NCBI GenBank assembly: GCA_964620095.1 | Contig: CAZUGT010000204.1 | Coordinates: 13,567 to 77,566 of the forward strand | From: JAJDXO01 sp964620095 | GTDB taxonomy: Bacteria; Pseudomonadota; Alphaproteobacteria; Rhodospirillales; UBA2165 | Reading direction: 5' to 3' | Length of the DNA: 64,000 nucleotides | In this document: positions 27,928-36,894 of the stretch, piece after piece | Numbering within the stretch: position 1 is the stretch's first letter | How the letters are laid out: every line of letters begins with the position of its first letter | Translations under genes and position numbers: made by a program | The notes under the pieces: generated by a model | Database searches by the model: none | What the model saw: only the letters and a program-made list of their open reading frames with translations | What the model was told of the DNA's origin: nothing

Positions 27928-27966
27928 AATTCCATATATGAAATTAAAAAATCCAAATATGGAATT
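27928..27966. promoter_or_regulatory. Tandem operator overlapping the IclR-type regulator start
   Basis: AATTCCATAT (27928-27937) and ATATGGAATT (27957-27966) are a perfect 10-bp inverted repeat. Each half also belongs to its own imperfect palindrome: TTCCATATATGAA and TCCAAATATGGA. The last base touches the ATG at 27967. Two adjacent sites at the start codon suggest autoregulation by the encoded protein. Confidence 0.55.
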
Positions 27967-28791
27967 ATGAGCAGCACGGCGACCGTACGGACATTGCAGG
28001 TCCTTGAATACTTCATGTCGGCGGGACCAGGGCCGATCAAGCAAGTAGATGTCGCGCGGGCTTGCGATATTTCGGCCGGCACACTCAATCGAATTCTGAA
28101 AACCCTCTCGGAGTGGGGATACCTATTCAGGACCAGCGAGAAATACTGTGTCCGTAATTTTCGGCTCGAGCGGAATGTTCCGCTATCGGAGACCTATCTC
28201 CAGTATCTCGATACAGCCATTCAAAATTTAGCGGACAAGACCGGCGCATCCGCTGAAATTGTGGTCGTTGCCGGGCACGAATTGCTTTGGCATTCCAGAA
28301 CGCCATATCCCGACGAAGATGTAATCATCCGTGCGAATGTGGGCTTTCGGCGTTCGCTCTACGAGCTTGACGCGCTGGCTCGGCTTTATGTGAGCCGGAT
28401 GAGTTGGGAGGAAATCTCCAGTTACTTCTTTACCGACGGTTTCTACGCAACCGAATTCGAGGGCAAGCGCGAGCTCGTTTTGATTTCGGAAGCTAGAGCG
28501 AAAGAAATGATCGATGAATGTCGAGACAGCGTTTTCGCCTATGATTTGAACGGCAATCACGTGGGAATCCGGCGGTTTGCGACGGTCATTGAAAGCCCCG
28601 AGGGAGAATTCCTGCATTTGTTGTCTTTGGCCGAACCGGCAAACATTGTCGAAATTGATGCGAACAATTTCGCGCGGATGCAGGCTGAGTTACTCACGGT
28701 GCGCGAAGAACTGATGGCACTGGTTTCAGCAGAAAAATCAATTTTTCGAAATCCGCCTAAACACTACATCCAACCCGGTCGCGGTGGGTAA
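27967..28791 (+). CDS. IclR-family transcriptional regulator
   Basis: 274 residues from the ATG at 27967; an earlier ATG at 27919 would include the operator as coding sequence and adds a poor N-terminus. The winged helix reads QVDVARACDISAGTLNRIL, and the effector domain follows to the C-terminus (SAEIVVVAGHELLWHSRTP, then AYDLNGNHVGIRRFATVI). IclR regulators respond to small organic acids or sugars. It lies 55 bases before the sugar ABC/sulfatase operon on the same strand and is the likely controller. No ribosome site is obvious at 27967. Confidence 0.8.
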   Translation: MSSTATVRTLQVLEYFMSAGPGPIKQVDVARACDISAGTLNRILKTLSEWGYLFRTSEKYCVRNFRLERNVPLSETYLQYLDTAIQNLADKTGASAEIVVVAGHELLWHSRTPYPDEDVIIRANVGFRRSLYELDALARLYVSRMSWEEISSYFFTDGFYATEFEGKRELVLISEARAKEMIDECRDSVFAYDLNGNHVGIRRFATVIESPEGEFLHLLSLAEPANIVEIDANNFARMQAELLTVREELMALVSAEKSIFRNPPKHYIQPGRGG

Positions 28792-28846
28792 TTCCACAGG
28801 CCGAAATCAAACTAGCCAAAATTCTATTTTCAAGGAGGAAAACGTT

Positions 28847-30121
28847 ATGAAATTACTACTAAGTTTGGGATTAGTGCTCGCCACGTTGGCGGGTTCGTTC
28901 ATCAATCCCGCCCACGCGGCAAAAAGCGAAATAAACGTCCTATTGTTTGGCATGCCGTATACGAGGGGCTTGCAGGCCCTCGCTGCCGATTTTCAGGCGG
29001 AAACCGGCATCAAGGCCAACATCGAGGTGATCGGGCAAAAGGTTTTCGAGAATCGCATTACCCTGGAGTTCACCGGCAAAACCAATAAGATCGATGTGGT
29101 TCATACCCCGGTTATCCAGGTTCAGCGCTGGATCAAGGCAGGATGGGTACAGCCGATAACCAGCCGGGTGAACAATATCCAGGGTAAAGCCGATATTCTT
29201 GCGGGCCCGCTCGATGCCTACAAAGTCAACGGGGACTATTGGGCCGTTCCCTACATGGCTGCCGTCGGAATGATGACCTATCGAAAAGACATCTTGCAGG
29301 CGGCCGGGAAAAAATTCCCCCAAACCTTTGACGAAATGATCGATGTGGCGAAAGCCATCCATAGTAAGGATGTCGCTGCCGTAGCTTTGCGGGCTACGCC
29401 AGGCCAGGGTTTCAACATGTTCATCTTTCCGATGATCATGAGGGCCTATGGCGGCAAATTCTTCGCCGATTATCCCGGTGGGGACCTGACTCCGGCGATT
29501 AATTCTCCGGAAACTCTCAAAGCCCTACGGGTATATATGACCCTGCTGAACAGCTATGGGCCTCCAGGAGCGGGTAACTTTAACTTTCCGGAAGTGAGAG
29601 CTGGGGTCATCAACGGTAAAGTCGCCATGACCCTCGAGGGAACCGGCATTGTCAACGCCATCACCAGCCCGGCCAAAAGCAAATTTGCCGGCAAGCAGGG
29701 CGTTGCTCTTCCGCCGGCCGGGCCCGCGGGACGATCCCCTGCGATCGCCGTGCACGGTCTCGGCATCCCCAAAGGAGCATCGGATCCGGAAACGTCCTTC
29801 AAATTTATCGAATGGGCCACCAGTGAAAAAATCATCGCCAAAATTGCTCTGGCGGAGCCATTTGCAGATTTTGTAAGGGCGAAAGTTGCAAAGAACCCGG
29901 AGGTCGCGAAGAAATATGCTTCATTGCATCCGGACTTGATGCCCACTCGGCTAAAGGCGCTTGATGTGGCGATCGGTCATTACCGTCCTCTCATCCCCGA
30001 ATGGCCGGCCTTGGGCCAGGCGATTGGTGAAAACATCAATGCCGCGCTCAATGGCTTGGTCAGCCCGGAGAACGCCCTGAAAGCGGCGGAGCAAGAGATG
30101 AAGGAAATCCTCGGGAAATAA
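28847..30121 (+). CDS. ABC transporter extracellular sugar-binding protein
   Basis: 424 residues from ATG 28847 with AAGGAGG eight bases upstream. The signal peptide ends at INPAHAAK; the mature protein follows the family-1 sugar-binding layout, with FEWATSEKI-like FIEWATSEKIIAKIALAEP near residue 325 and a lysine/glutamate-rich C-terminus. First structural gene of an importer operon that also encodes two sulfatases, so a sulfated sugar or sulfate ester is a plausible ligand (inference). A hairpin follows its stop by about ten bases. Confidence 0.9.
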   Translation: MKLLLSLGLVLATLAGSFINPAHAAKSEINVLLFGMPYTRGLQALAADFQAETGIKANIEVIGQKVFENRITLEFTGKTNKIDVVHTPVIQVQRWIKAGWVQPITSRVNNIQGKADILAGPLDAYKVNGDYWAVPYMAAVGMMTYRKDILQAAGKKFPQTFDEMIDVAKAIHSKDVAAVALRATPGQGFNMFIFPMIMRAYGGKFFADYPGGDLTPAINSPETLKALRVYMTLLNSYGPPGAGNFNFPEVRAGVINGKVAMTLEGTGIVNAITSPAKSKFAGKQGVALPPAGPAGRSPAIAVHGLGIPKGASDPETSFKFIEWATSEKIIAKIALAEPFADFVRAKVAKNPEVAKKYASLHPDLMPTRLKALDVAIGHYRPLIPEWPALGQAIGENINAALNGLVSPENALKAAEQEMKEILGK

Positions 30122-30130
30122 TAACCTATG

Positions 30131-30160
30131 AAGCCCAGCGGCAATCTTGCCGCTGGGCTT
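30131..30160 (+). terminator. Intercistronic hairpin after the binding-protein gene
   Basis: AAGCCCAGCGGCAA (30131-30144) is perfectly complementary to TTGCCGCTGGGCTT (30147-30160). No clean T-run follows, so partial termination or mRNA stabilisation is more likely than full termination; the permease genes continue 205 bases downstream. Confidence 0.8.
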
Positions 30161-30365
30161 GCTTCTCCACCAAGCCCTACTCAATGTAGAACGTCCCGGA
30201 AATCCTTAACTCTATCGGGACTCACCCAAGGAATCCTGTCTCCCGTCTTGGCGTCGAGAAGGCGCCTTCGCGACGTGACGCAAATGGGGCATCTGAGTTA
30301 GATGAGAAAAATCCTTAAGCCATTGGTTGGCGGTACAATTAGGTTTGCTGCCGGCCGGATTTGTC

Positions 30366-31250
30366 ATGACCAAACGTAGTGCGCGACGAAGTCTCGAGCG
30401 GGGTTACAAGCTCATGATGATCCCGGCGGTTGTCGCCGTCTTGGCGTTCGCGATTGTACCACTCATTGGAATGTTCGGCATCTCGGTCAGCGACTATCAC
30501 ATGCTCAGAGGTTCCAGGGGTGAATTCGGCCTTCACAACTTTGCCAAAATGCTGACCGACTTTAGGTTCTCCGACTCGATATATGTGATGGCGGTCCTGT
30601 CGATTGTCGGTGTGATCGTTCAGGTTGTGACTGGCACCTTCATTGCCGTTGGGCTCCATCGGATAATACCCAAGTGGAAATATGCCCGGGGTCTATTCCT
30701 TCTTCCGTATGCCGTTCCGGGAGTTGCGGTGGCTTTGATTTGGCTGTCGCTATTTACTCCGACCCTCTCACCCATCAATGCGGTGTTCGATTTATTCGGC
30801 GTGACGGTTCCAGCGTTTTTGACGACCCGCAATGGCGCGTTGTTCGCCATCACCGTGGCCGACACCTGGACGACCTATCCGTTCGTAATGTTGATTATTC
30901 TCGCCGCCCTGCAAGGAATTTCACAGGACCTCGACGAGGCGGCGGCTCTTGATGGCGCAACGCAAATCCAAACCTTTTTTTACATTACGCTGCCGTTATT
31001 GGTTCCCGCGCTCATCATGGTGGCGCTCTTCAGATTCATAGAATTATTAAAGCATTTTCCCCTGATCTTTATCATGACATCAGGCGGTCCGGGGCGCTCT
31101 ACACAGGTGACCAACTACTATGCCTATGTTCAGACGTTTCAAAACGAAAATGTCGCCTATGGCGCGTCAATCGCCGTCTTTCTGTTTCTGATTGCAGCGG
31201 TTATCAGCCTTTATGTGGCCAGGCACATCGCGAGGACCGATCATGCGTGA
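30366..31250 (+). CDS. ABC sugar transporter permease, MalF type
   Basis: 294 residues from ATG 30366 (TTG at 30327 is an alternative with no better ribosome site). Six membrane segments; the EAA loop reads DEAAALDGATQIQTFFYITL near residue 200. It is paired with the MalG-type gene, which starts eight bases before its stop. In the same operon as cytoplasmic sulfatases. Base composition is A/T-richer than the polyol importer, indicating a separate origin. Confidence 0.9.
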   Translation: MTKRSARRSLERGYKLMMIPAVVAVLAFAIVPLIGMFGISVSDYHMLRGSRGEFGLHNFAKMLTDFRFSDSIYVMAVLSIVGVIVQVVTGTFIAVGLHRIIPKWKYARGLFLLPYAVPGVAVALIWLSLFTPTLSPINAVFDLFGVTVPAFLTTRNGALFAITVADTWTTYPFVMLIILAALQGISQDLDEAAALDGATQIQTFFYITLPLLVPALIMVALFRFIELLKHFPLIFIMTSGGPGRSTQVTNYYAYVQTFQNENVAYGASIAVFLFLIAAVISLYVARHIARTDHA

Positions 31251-32073
31251 TCGCTCCATGAGTTATACGCTCAAGAGGGGTGCGGGCGTCACGAGCATCT
31301 CGTTGTTCCTGTTGTTTGCGCTGTTCCCTATCTTTTGGGTTTTAATTCTGTCGGTAAGGCCATCGGCCGCGTTGTTCGATCCGATTTGGGAAAATCTTGG
31401 CGATTGGTCGCTCGAAAATTTCGGTTCGCTAATTCGCTCCAATTTTCCGCTGGGTATATTGAATAGTTTCATTACCGCGGGAAGCGCTACTTTGATCTCC
31501 ATGCTCGTGGGTATTCCTGCCGGTTTCGCGCTCGCCAAGTCACGATTTGCGGGCAAGTTCATCGCATCCTGGCTGCTTTTGCTTCTGCGCATGGCTCCGC
31601 CTGTCGGATTTGTAATTCCACTTTTCCTGTTTTATCTGCAGGTCGGGTTTATCGACAGTTATCCCGGGCTGATATTCGCCTATATGACCTTAACATTGCC
31701 CCTGGTTGTTTGGCTGATGTGGACCTCGTTTGCTCAACTTCCCAATGAGCTTATCGAGGCCGCAATCATGGACGGGGCTTCTCTGAGAAATACTCTTTTG
31801 CTGGTCGCTTTGCCGGCGGCAAAACCTGGTGTAATCGCGGCCTTCATCCTAGGATTCCTGCTGGCATGGAATGACTTCTTTTTCGCGCTGGTAATCACCA
31901 GACAGGACACGGCAACAGCAACCGTTGCGGTGATGAACTTCATTTCCTACGACAGCGTGGATTGGGGGGCCATCGGTCTTGCCAGTATCATCCTGACCCT
32001 CCCGATTCTGCCGTTTATGGTCATCGCCAACAAATATATCGTCCGTTCCATATCCGGAGCGGTAAAGGGCTGA
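31243..32073 (+). CDS. ABC sugar transporter permease, MalG type
   Basis: 276 residues from ATG 31243 inside the end of the malF-type gene; ATG 31258 is an alternative. Six membrane segments; the EAA loop reads EAAIMDGASLRNTLLLVALP. Seventeen bases separate its stop from the sulfatase gene, so transporter and sulfatase are made from one message. Confidence 0.9.
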   Translation: MRDRSMSYTLKRGAGVTSISLFLLFALFPIFWVLILSVRPSAALFDPIWENLGDWSLENFGSLIRSNFPLGILNSFITAGSATLISMLVGIPAGFALAKSRFAGKFIASWLLLLLRMAPPVGFVIPLFLFYLQVGFIDSYPGLIFAYMTLTLPLVVWLMWTSFAQLPNELIEAAIMDGASLRNTLLLVALPAAKPGVIAAFILGFLLAWNDFFFALVITRQDTATATVAVMNFISYDSVDWGAIGLASIILTLPILPFMVIANKYIVRSISGAVKG

Positions 32074-32090
32074 AATTTAAGGAAAAATTT

Positions 32091-33527
32091 GTGTCTCGGT
32101 TTCCCAACATCGTATTCATCCTGACAGACCAGCAACGGCTCGACACGATTGCCGCCCATGGCCATGACCATATGGATACGCCCCATATTGACCGTCTCGT
32201 CGAGGGCGGCACGTCGTTCATGAATATGTATGTTACCGCGCCGTCCTGCGCTCCATCGCGCGCGTCTCTATTTTCCGGTACCTACGCGCACACAAACGGG
32301 GTCTATCGCAACGATGAAAAGTGGCCTTGGACATGGGTGTCATTGCTGAACGCGGCCGGTTACCGATGTGTCAATGTCGGAAAAATGCATACCAATCCGG
32401 CTGAGGCGGACTTCGGGTTCCATGAAAGGCATGTTGTAGAGAACAAGGATCGCGATACCCCGAATCTGCCCTTCTACCTCGATCAATGGGATAAGGCGCT
32501 ATGGAAACGCGGGGTCGAAAAACCCTCGCGTGTCACTTATCGGCGTCGTGAAGATTATAGAGAGCGTCTCGGCGCGTTTTTGTGGGAAGCCGACGAGGAT
32601 CTGCATGCGGATGTTTTCGTCGCCGATTTGGCGTGCATGTGGCTGGACCGCTATAGCGGACAGGAGCCCTTCTTTCTTCAGATTGGGCTGCCGGGTCCGC
32701 ACCCGCCTTACGATCCGACGGAAGAATATGCGCGAAAATATCTGAATCGCGAATTGCCCAAGGCAATCAGGAATTATGATCTCGATAGTCTTCCGTATCC
32801 CCTGCGCAAGCTGCGTGAAGACCACTTGGAGAAGGATCATGACGGCATTGTCCATCTGAGAGATCCATCGGAGGAACAGCTCCACCGCCAACGGGCCCAT
32901 TACTATGCCAACGTATCCATGATCGATACGCAAGTCGGCAAAATAGTTGATGCGCTAACCCGACGCGGCGTGATTGACGACACACTGATTGTCTATTCGA
33001 CAGACCACGGCGATTGCCTAAATGATCACGGCCTTTCGCAGAAGTGGAATATGTTCGAACAAAGCGTACATGTTCCCGCGATTGTGTGGGGGCCGGGGGT
33101 TAAACAAAACCAGCGAATAGAGGGTTTAACGGCTTTGTTTGATTTGGGGCCCACCATACTCGAGGCGGCGGGCGTCACGGCGCCGTCTTGGATGGAAGCG
33201 CGCTCTCTATGGCCGGAACTCCGTGGTGACGATACGTCCGGGCGCGAAGCGGTCTTTTCGGAACACGCAAATGACAAGATTTTGCAGCACACGGAATTCA
33301 TGACCATGGTGCGGCGAGGTCGCTGGAAACTTGTGCATTTCGTGGATTGTCAGGAAGGGCAATTGTTCGACCTGGAAGAAGATCACGGCGAAAAAAACAA
33401 CCTCTGGGATAGTCACGATCACAGTCAAATAAAGCACGAACTAATTCTGGAGATTCTGTCCTGGCGCATTGAAAGCGACAGAATCACGCAGGGTTTTCGG
33501 ATGCACTTGAAAAATTCCACTGTTTGA
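32091..33527 (+). CDS. Type I sulfatase (alkaline-phosphatase superfamily), cytoplasmic
   Basis: 478 residues from a GTG start with AAGGAAA before it. NIVFILTDQQRLDT binds calcium; Cys53 in the motif C-A-P-S-R is the residue converted to formylglycine; the second metal site is STDHGDCLNDHG. Type I sulfatases hydrolyse sulfate esters. There is no signal peptide, so it should act in the cytoplasm on a substrate brought in by the importer whose permease genes precede it and whose ATPase gene follows 10 bases later. No formylglycine-generating enzyme is encoded in the window, so maturation must be supplied elsewhere. Confidence 0.92.
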   Translation: MSRFPNIVFILTDQQRLDTIAAHGHDHMDTPHIDRLVEGGTSFMNMYVTAPSCAPSRASLFSGTYAHTNGVYRNDEKWPWTWVSLLNAAGYRCVNVGKMHTNPAEADFGFHERHVVENKDRDTPNLPFYLDQWDKALWKRGVEKPSRVTYRRREDYRERLGAFLWEADEDLHADVFVADLACMWLDRYSGQEPFFLQIGLPGPHPPYDPTEEYARKYLNRELPKAIRNYDLDSLPYPLRKLREDHLEKDHDGIVHLRDPSEEQLHRQRAHYYANVSMIDTQVGKIVDALTRRGVIDDTLIVYSTDHGDCLNDHGLSQKWNMFEQSVHVPAIVWGPGVKQNQRIEGLTALFDLGPTILEAAGVTAPSWMEARSLWPELRGDDTSGREAVFSEHANDKILQHTEFMTMVRRGRWKLVHFVDCQEGQLFDLEEDHGEKNNLWDSHDHSQIKHELILEILSWRIESDRITQGFRMHLKNSTV

Positions 33528-33537
33528 GGAGTGGACG

Positions 33538-34542
33538 ATGACCGAGATAAAGCTCCAGCAAGTTGTGAAATATTTCGATGATGTCGAGGTCATCAAAAGT
33601 TTCGACCTGGAAATTCACGATGGGGAGTTTGTCGTTCTCGTTGGTCCTTCGGGCTGCGGGAAGTCCACGCTGCTGCGGATCATTGCCGGTCTGGAGGATG
33701 TGACGAGCGGCAGTATCTATTTGGATGGCGTCGATGTCACCGAAATGCCGCCGGCGGCCCGCGGCCTGGCCATGGTATTTCAATCCTATGCGCTCTACCC
33801 GCACATGACCGTGCGCGAGAATATGGCGTTCCCCCTAAGGATGAAGGGTGTTGACCGTGCAGAGCAAGAGCGGCGGGTCGAGCACGCGGCAGGAATTTTG
33901 AACTTGTCGGAATACTTGGAGAGAAAACCCTCTCAGCTCTCCGGCGGGCAGCGCCAGCGCGTGGCTATCGGCCGGGCAATCGTGCGCGAGCCGGTTGCAT
34001 TCCTGTTTGATGAACCATTGTCCAATCTTGATGCGGCCTTGCGGGGAAATATGAGATTGGAAATCACCGAACTCCACCAGAAGTTAAAATCAACGATGAT
34101 ATTCGTGACCCATGATCAGGTTGAGGCCATGACAATGGCTGACAAAATCGTGGTCTTGCAGGATGGAGTGATTGAGCAGGTCGGTACGCCGCTCGAGCTT
34201 TACCGTACGCCCCGCAACATGTTTGTCGCCGGATTTATCGGTTCTCCGAAGATAAATTTAATTGCCGGCCGGGAGGCGGAAAAACAAAACGCGCAGACGA
34301 TCGGCGTTCGGCCGGAACATATTGAAATTTCCACGACCGAAGGCGCTTGGCAGGGGACGGTAGGCGTATCGGAACAACTTGGATTCGAGACGTTCCTGCA
34401 CGTCGAATGCCCGCAATTGGAACAAACCCTCACGGTTCGTACCGATGGTGAGCGTGAGATAGCGCCCGGTGAGAATGTTTATTTGACGCCGATCAGCGAA
34501 AAGATAAATCGTTTCGATGCCAATGGGCTGACCATTGGCTAG
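33538..34542 (+). CDS. ABC transporter ATPase, UgpC/MalK type
   Basis: 334 residues. Walker A GPSGCGKST, signature LSGGQRQR, Walker B LFDEPLSNLDA, H-loop FVTHDQ, and a C-terminal TOBE domain with IGVRPEHIEIS. It energises the importer encoded from 28847. The unusual position, between two sulfatase genes and after the permeases, binds sulfatases and transporter into one transcription unit. Clearly paralogous to the ATPase at 22248 over its full length. Confidence 0.93.
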   Translation: MTEIKLQQVVKYFDDVEVIKSFDLEIHDGEFVVLVGPSGCGKSTLLRIIAGLEDVTSGSIYLDGVDVTEMPPAARGLAMVFQSYALYPHMTVRENMAFPLRMKGVDRAEQERRVEHAAGILNLSEYLERKPSQLSGGQRQRVAIGRAIVREPVAFLFDEPLSNLDAALRGNMRLEITELHQKLKSTMIFVTHDQVEAMTMADKIVVLQDGVIEQVGTPLELYRTPRNMFVAGFIGSPKINLIAGREAEKQNAQTIGVRPEHIEISTTEGAWQGTVGVSEQLGFETFLHVECPQLEQTLTVRTDGEREIAPGENVYLTPISEKINRFDANGLTIG

Positions 34543-34564
34543 GCCCCAAAGGACGACAGACCCA

Positions 34565-36046
34565 ATGACAAGGCCCAATATTCTTTGGATCTGCACTGAC
34601 CAGCAAAGATGGGACACCTTGTCCTGCTTGGGATTCAAGGGGGCGGTGACACCCAATATAGACCGTCTGGCTTCCTGCGGCGTCATTTTCAAGAATGCCT
34701 ATTGCCAAAGCCCAATATGCACGCCGAGCCGCGCATCGTTCCTAACCGGCATGTATCCGATCGCGACCCAGGTGCATCGCAACGGCAACATCGGCTTCCC
34801 GGAGCATTTAACGCTCGTTACGAAACTTTTCGAACTCGCCGGCTATCACAATGGTTTGATCGGCAAGCTGCATTTGTCCCGCACGGAGGGGATGAGCGAG
34901 GTGCGCCCCGATGACGGCTACCATGAGTTTTACCCAAAAGGGCCGGTTGGCGGCCCAGGCAGTGACTATTGTACATGGCTGGAGGAGAGAGGCTTTGATC
35001 CAAAGAGACTTTCCGAACCGCGCCGGGGAATTTGCGATCCAAGCGTGGATACCGAATATAGCCAGACCACGTGGTCATGGGAGCGCGCACTCAGCTTCAT
35101 CGAAAACAACGTGGATAAACCCTGGTTGTTGTCGGTGAACGTGTTCGATCCGCATCCACCCTTCGATCCTCCAGCTGAATATATGGCCAAGTTCGATCCG
35201 GTACATATGCCGGAAGCGAAATTCAGGCTCTCGGACATCGAACACCAAAAACGGTTTGCGGGTGTGGATCAGCAGGCAAGGCAAGCGGTCATTCCGGATG
35301 AATTTTCACGACTCGAAAATGTTCGACCCGCGAATGCCCGGGATGACGATGACGGGTTCATGGGAACCCATGATACGCCGCCGAGCCGCTACAACGTCCA
35401 GGAAATCCGCGCCGCCTATCAAGCCATGATTCTGCTGCTCGATGACATGGTGGGAAGTCTGCTGCAAAAGCTGGAAGAAACAGAACTCCTTGAAAATACG
35501 ATCATCGTCTTTACCAGCGATCATGGCGAAATGCTCGGAGATCACGGCCTGCTCTACAAGGGGTGCCGTTTCTATGAAGGCCTCGTCCATGTGCCGCTGA
35601 TAATCTCCGTTCCGGATTCGGGGCTGCGCGGGTCGGCGTCGGAGGCTCTTGTCGAACTCGTCGATATCGCGCCGACGCTACTCGACCTAGTGGGGATCGA
35701 TATCCCTCAAAATATGCAGGGAAAATCCTTGGGCCCGTTACTGAGGGGTGAAGCGCCTCTCGATTTTCACAAGCCATATGTATTGTCGGAATATTTCGAT
35801 TGTTTGCGCTTTCCGGGCTCGGTCGGCTCGCGGGCCAGCATGTATTTTGATGGACGGCACAAGCTGAACATTTATCACGACGCGGGCGAAGGAGAGCTGT
35901 TCGACTTGGAATCCGATCCCGACGAGTTTTCGGACCGGTGGCATGATCCGGACTATGCCGAGATCAAATCCGAGCTTCTTCTGCGGCATTTCGGCGCAAT
36001 AATGAAAGTGTCCGGCTCCGGCCCCGAGCGCAGCCACGACTTTTAA
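34565..36046 (+). CDS. Type I sulfatase, cytoplasmic
   Basis: 493 residues from ATG 34565, 22 bases after the ATPase gene. NILWICTDQQRWDT supplies the calcium site, Cys52 in C-T-P-S-R the formylglycine, and TSDHGEMLGDHG the second metal site. No signal peptide. Together with the sulfatase at 32091 it brackets the ATPase gene, so the operon carries two desulfation activities, suggesting either a doubly sulfated substrate or two esters. The last gene of the operon; no clear terminator follows. Confidence 0.92.
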   Translation: MTRPNILWICTDQQRWDTLSCLGFKGAVTPNIDRLASCGVIFKNAYCQSPICTPSRASFLTGMYPIATQVHRNGNIGFPEHLTLVTKLFELAGYHNGLIGKLHLSRTEGMSEVRPDDGYHEFYPKGPVGGPGSDYCTWLEERGFDPKRLSEPRRGICDPSVDTEYSQTTWSWERALSFIENNVDKPWLLSVNVFDPHPPFDPPAEYMAKFDPVHMPEAKFRLSDIEHQKRFAGVDQQARQAVIPDEFSRLENVRPANARDDDDGFMGTHDTPPSRYNVQEIRAAYQAMILLLDDMVGSLLQKLEETELLENTIIVFTSDHGEMLGDHGLLYKGCRFYEGLVHVPLIISVPDSGLRGSASEALVELVDIAPTLLDLVGIDIPQNMQGKSLGPLLRGEAPLDFHKPYVLSEYFDCLRFPGSVGSRASMYFDGRHKLNIYHDAGEGELFDLESDPDEFSDRWHDPDYAEIKSELLLRHFGAIMKVSGSGPERSHDF

Positions 36047-36354
36047 TCGATTTCATCCGAGACCATTGAAAATTTTACCGGGTATCGGGGTGAACAGTCC
36101 TGCGACCGTACTTGGAAAGGGTATCAATCGCAGTGTTCCAACCAACGTCCCATGCCAGATGGGCACCATTGGGAAACGTAGCGCCCGCGTCGCTGGCGAA
36201 GTCGCCGAAAGGGGTTACGAGGTAGAATCGTTTAGGCCAATCGCGTAAGGAGTAGCAAACCTTAGCCAGTGGCGGGCTACGTACTTACATATTCCTCTTG
36301 TAGATCAAGAGGTTGCGACGGCTCAGACCACGACTTCGATCGAATGTCGGTCTC
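36047..36354. other. Gene-free stretch after the sulfatase operon
   Basis: No supported gene on either strand. A small hairpin, CCTCTTG (36294-36300) with CAAGAGG (36306-36312), is the only structure seen. Confidence 0.45.
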
Positions 36355-36380
36355 GGTGGTTGCGAGCCCCCGCAACCACC
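36355..36380. repeat. Hairpin GGTGGTTGCG/CGCAACCACC at the end of the recombinase remnant
   Basis: A perfect 10-bp inverted repeat with a 6-base loop and no T-run. It lies just past the 3' end of the minus-strand recombinase fragment and may be its former terminator or element end. Confidence 0.5.
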
Positions 36381-36399
36381 TATACCGAACTCCTGCAAC

Positions 36400-36605
36400 C
36401 ATCAAGCTTCTTCGTGACCCGGGAGAACTCGGTCTCTAACTCCCTGCGTTGGACGTCCAAATGTTGTTGGCGGAGACGCACCTCTTCAGGAAAAGCGGTC
36501 AAGAACTCTTTGACGAGTTCGGGGGCCATTAGGCGCTCTCTAAGCCCATCCAAGATTAGACTGTCGAAAACGCCGCGCTTGATGCGTCTACGATTGGTGC
36601 GCATA
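36400..36605 (-). pseudogene. C-terminal fragment of a large serine recombinase
   Basis: The minus strand reads RTNRRRIKRGVFDSLILDGL, then LMAPELVKEFLTAFPEEV and a coiled-coil-like RRELETEFSRVTKKLDG. This matches the region after the zinc ribbon in large serine recombinases/resolvases (C-x-N-R-R-x-I-K-R, then D-G-L-x-x-x-L-M-x-P-E-L-V-x-E-F). The zinc-ribbon cysteine side and the whole catalytic domain are missing. A vestige of a mobile element at the junction where base composition rises. Confidence 0.6.
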
Positions 36606-36894
36606 CCAACGAGGAACGACTGAACACCAAATCGCAAAAGCCCGCTTCGGTACCAAATATGGACAAAAGGGTGAGTGTCTGGGGCGAACCGCTAATGCCC
36701 CAAGGCGGAACCGGGCACCCGGTTCAGGAGACGATGCCGGATTGCCGTTTGGCATATGCTCCGCGAATTGCAAACCTCCCGACAATGTAAAATCCCCGAC
36801 ATTCAATTCGGCCGCGCGCGGATAGTTTCTCACGTGCTGCATCGGCTGGAGCTTGGTGAGGCATTGTCTGGATTACCCGCCAGAGGAAAGATCA
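36606..36894. other. Gene-free stretch before the dehydrogenase gene
   Basis: Nothing supported on either strand apart from the AGAGGAAAG ribosome site of the next gene. It probably contains that gene's promoter. Confidence 0.45.

Noticed and set aside
36066..36248. 60-codon frame with a LacI-like ending
   Set aside because: The resemblance to a LacI helix-turn-helix is too short and lacks the recognition helix.
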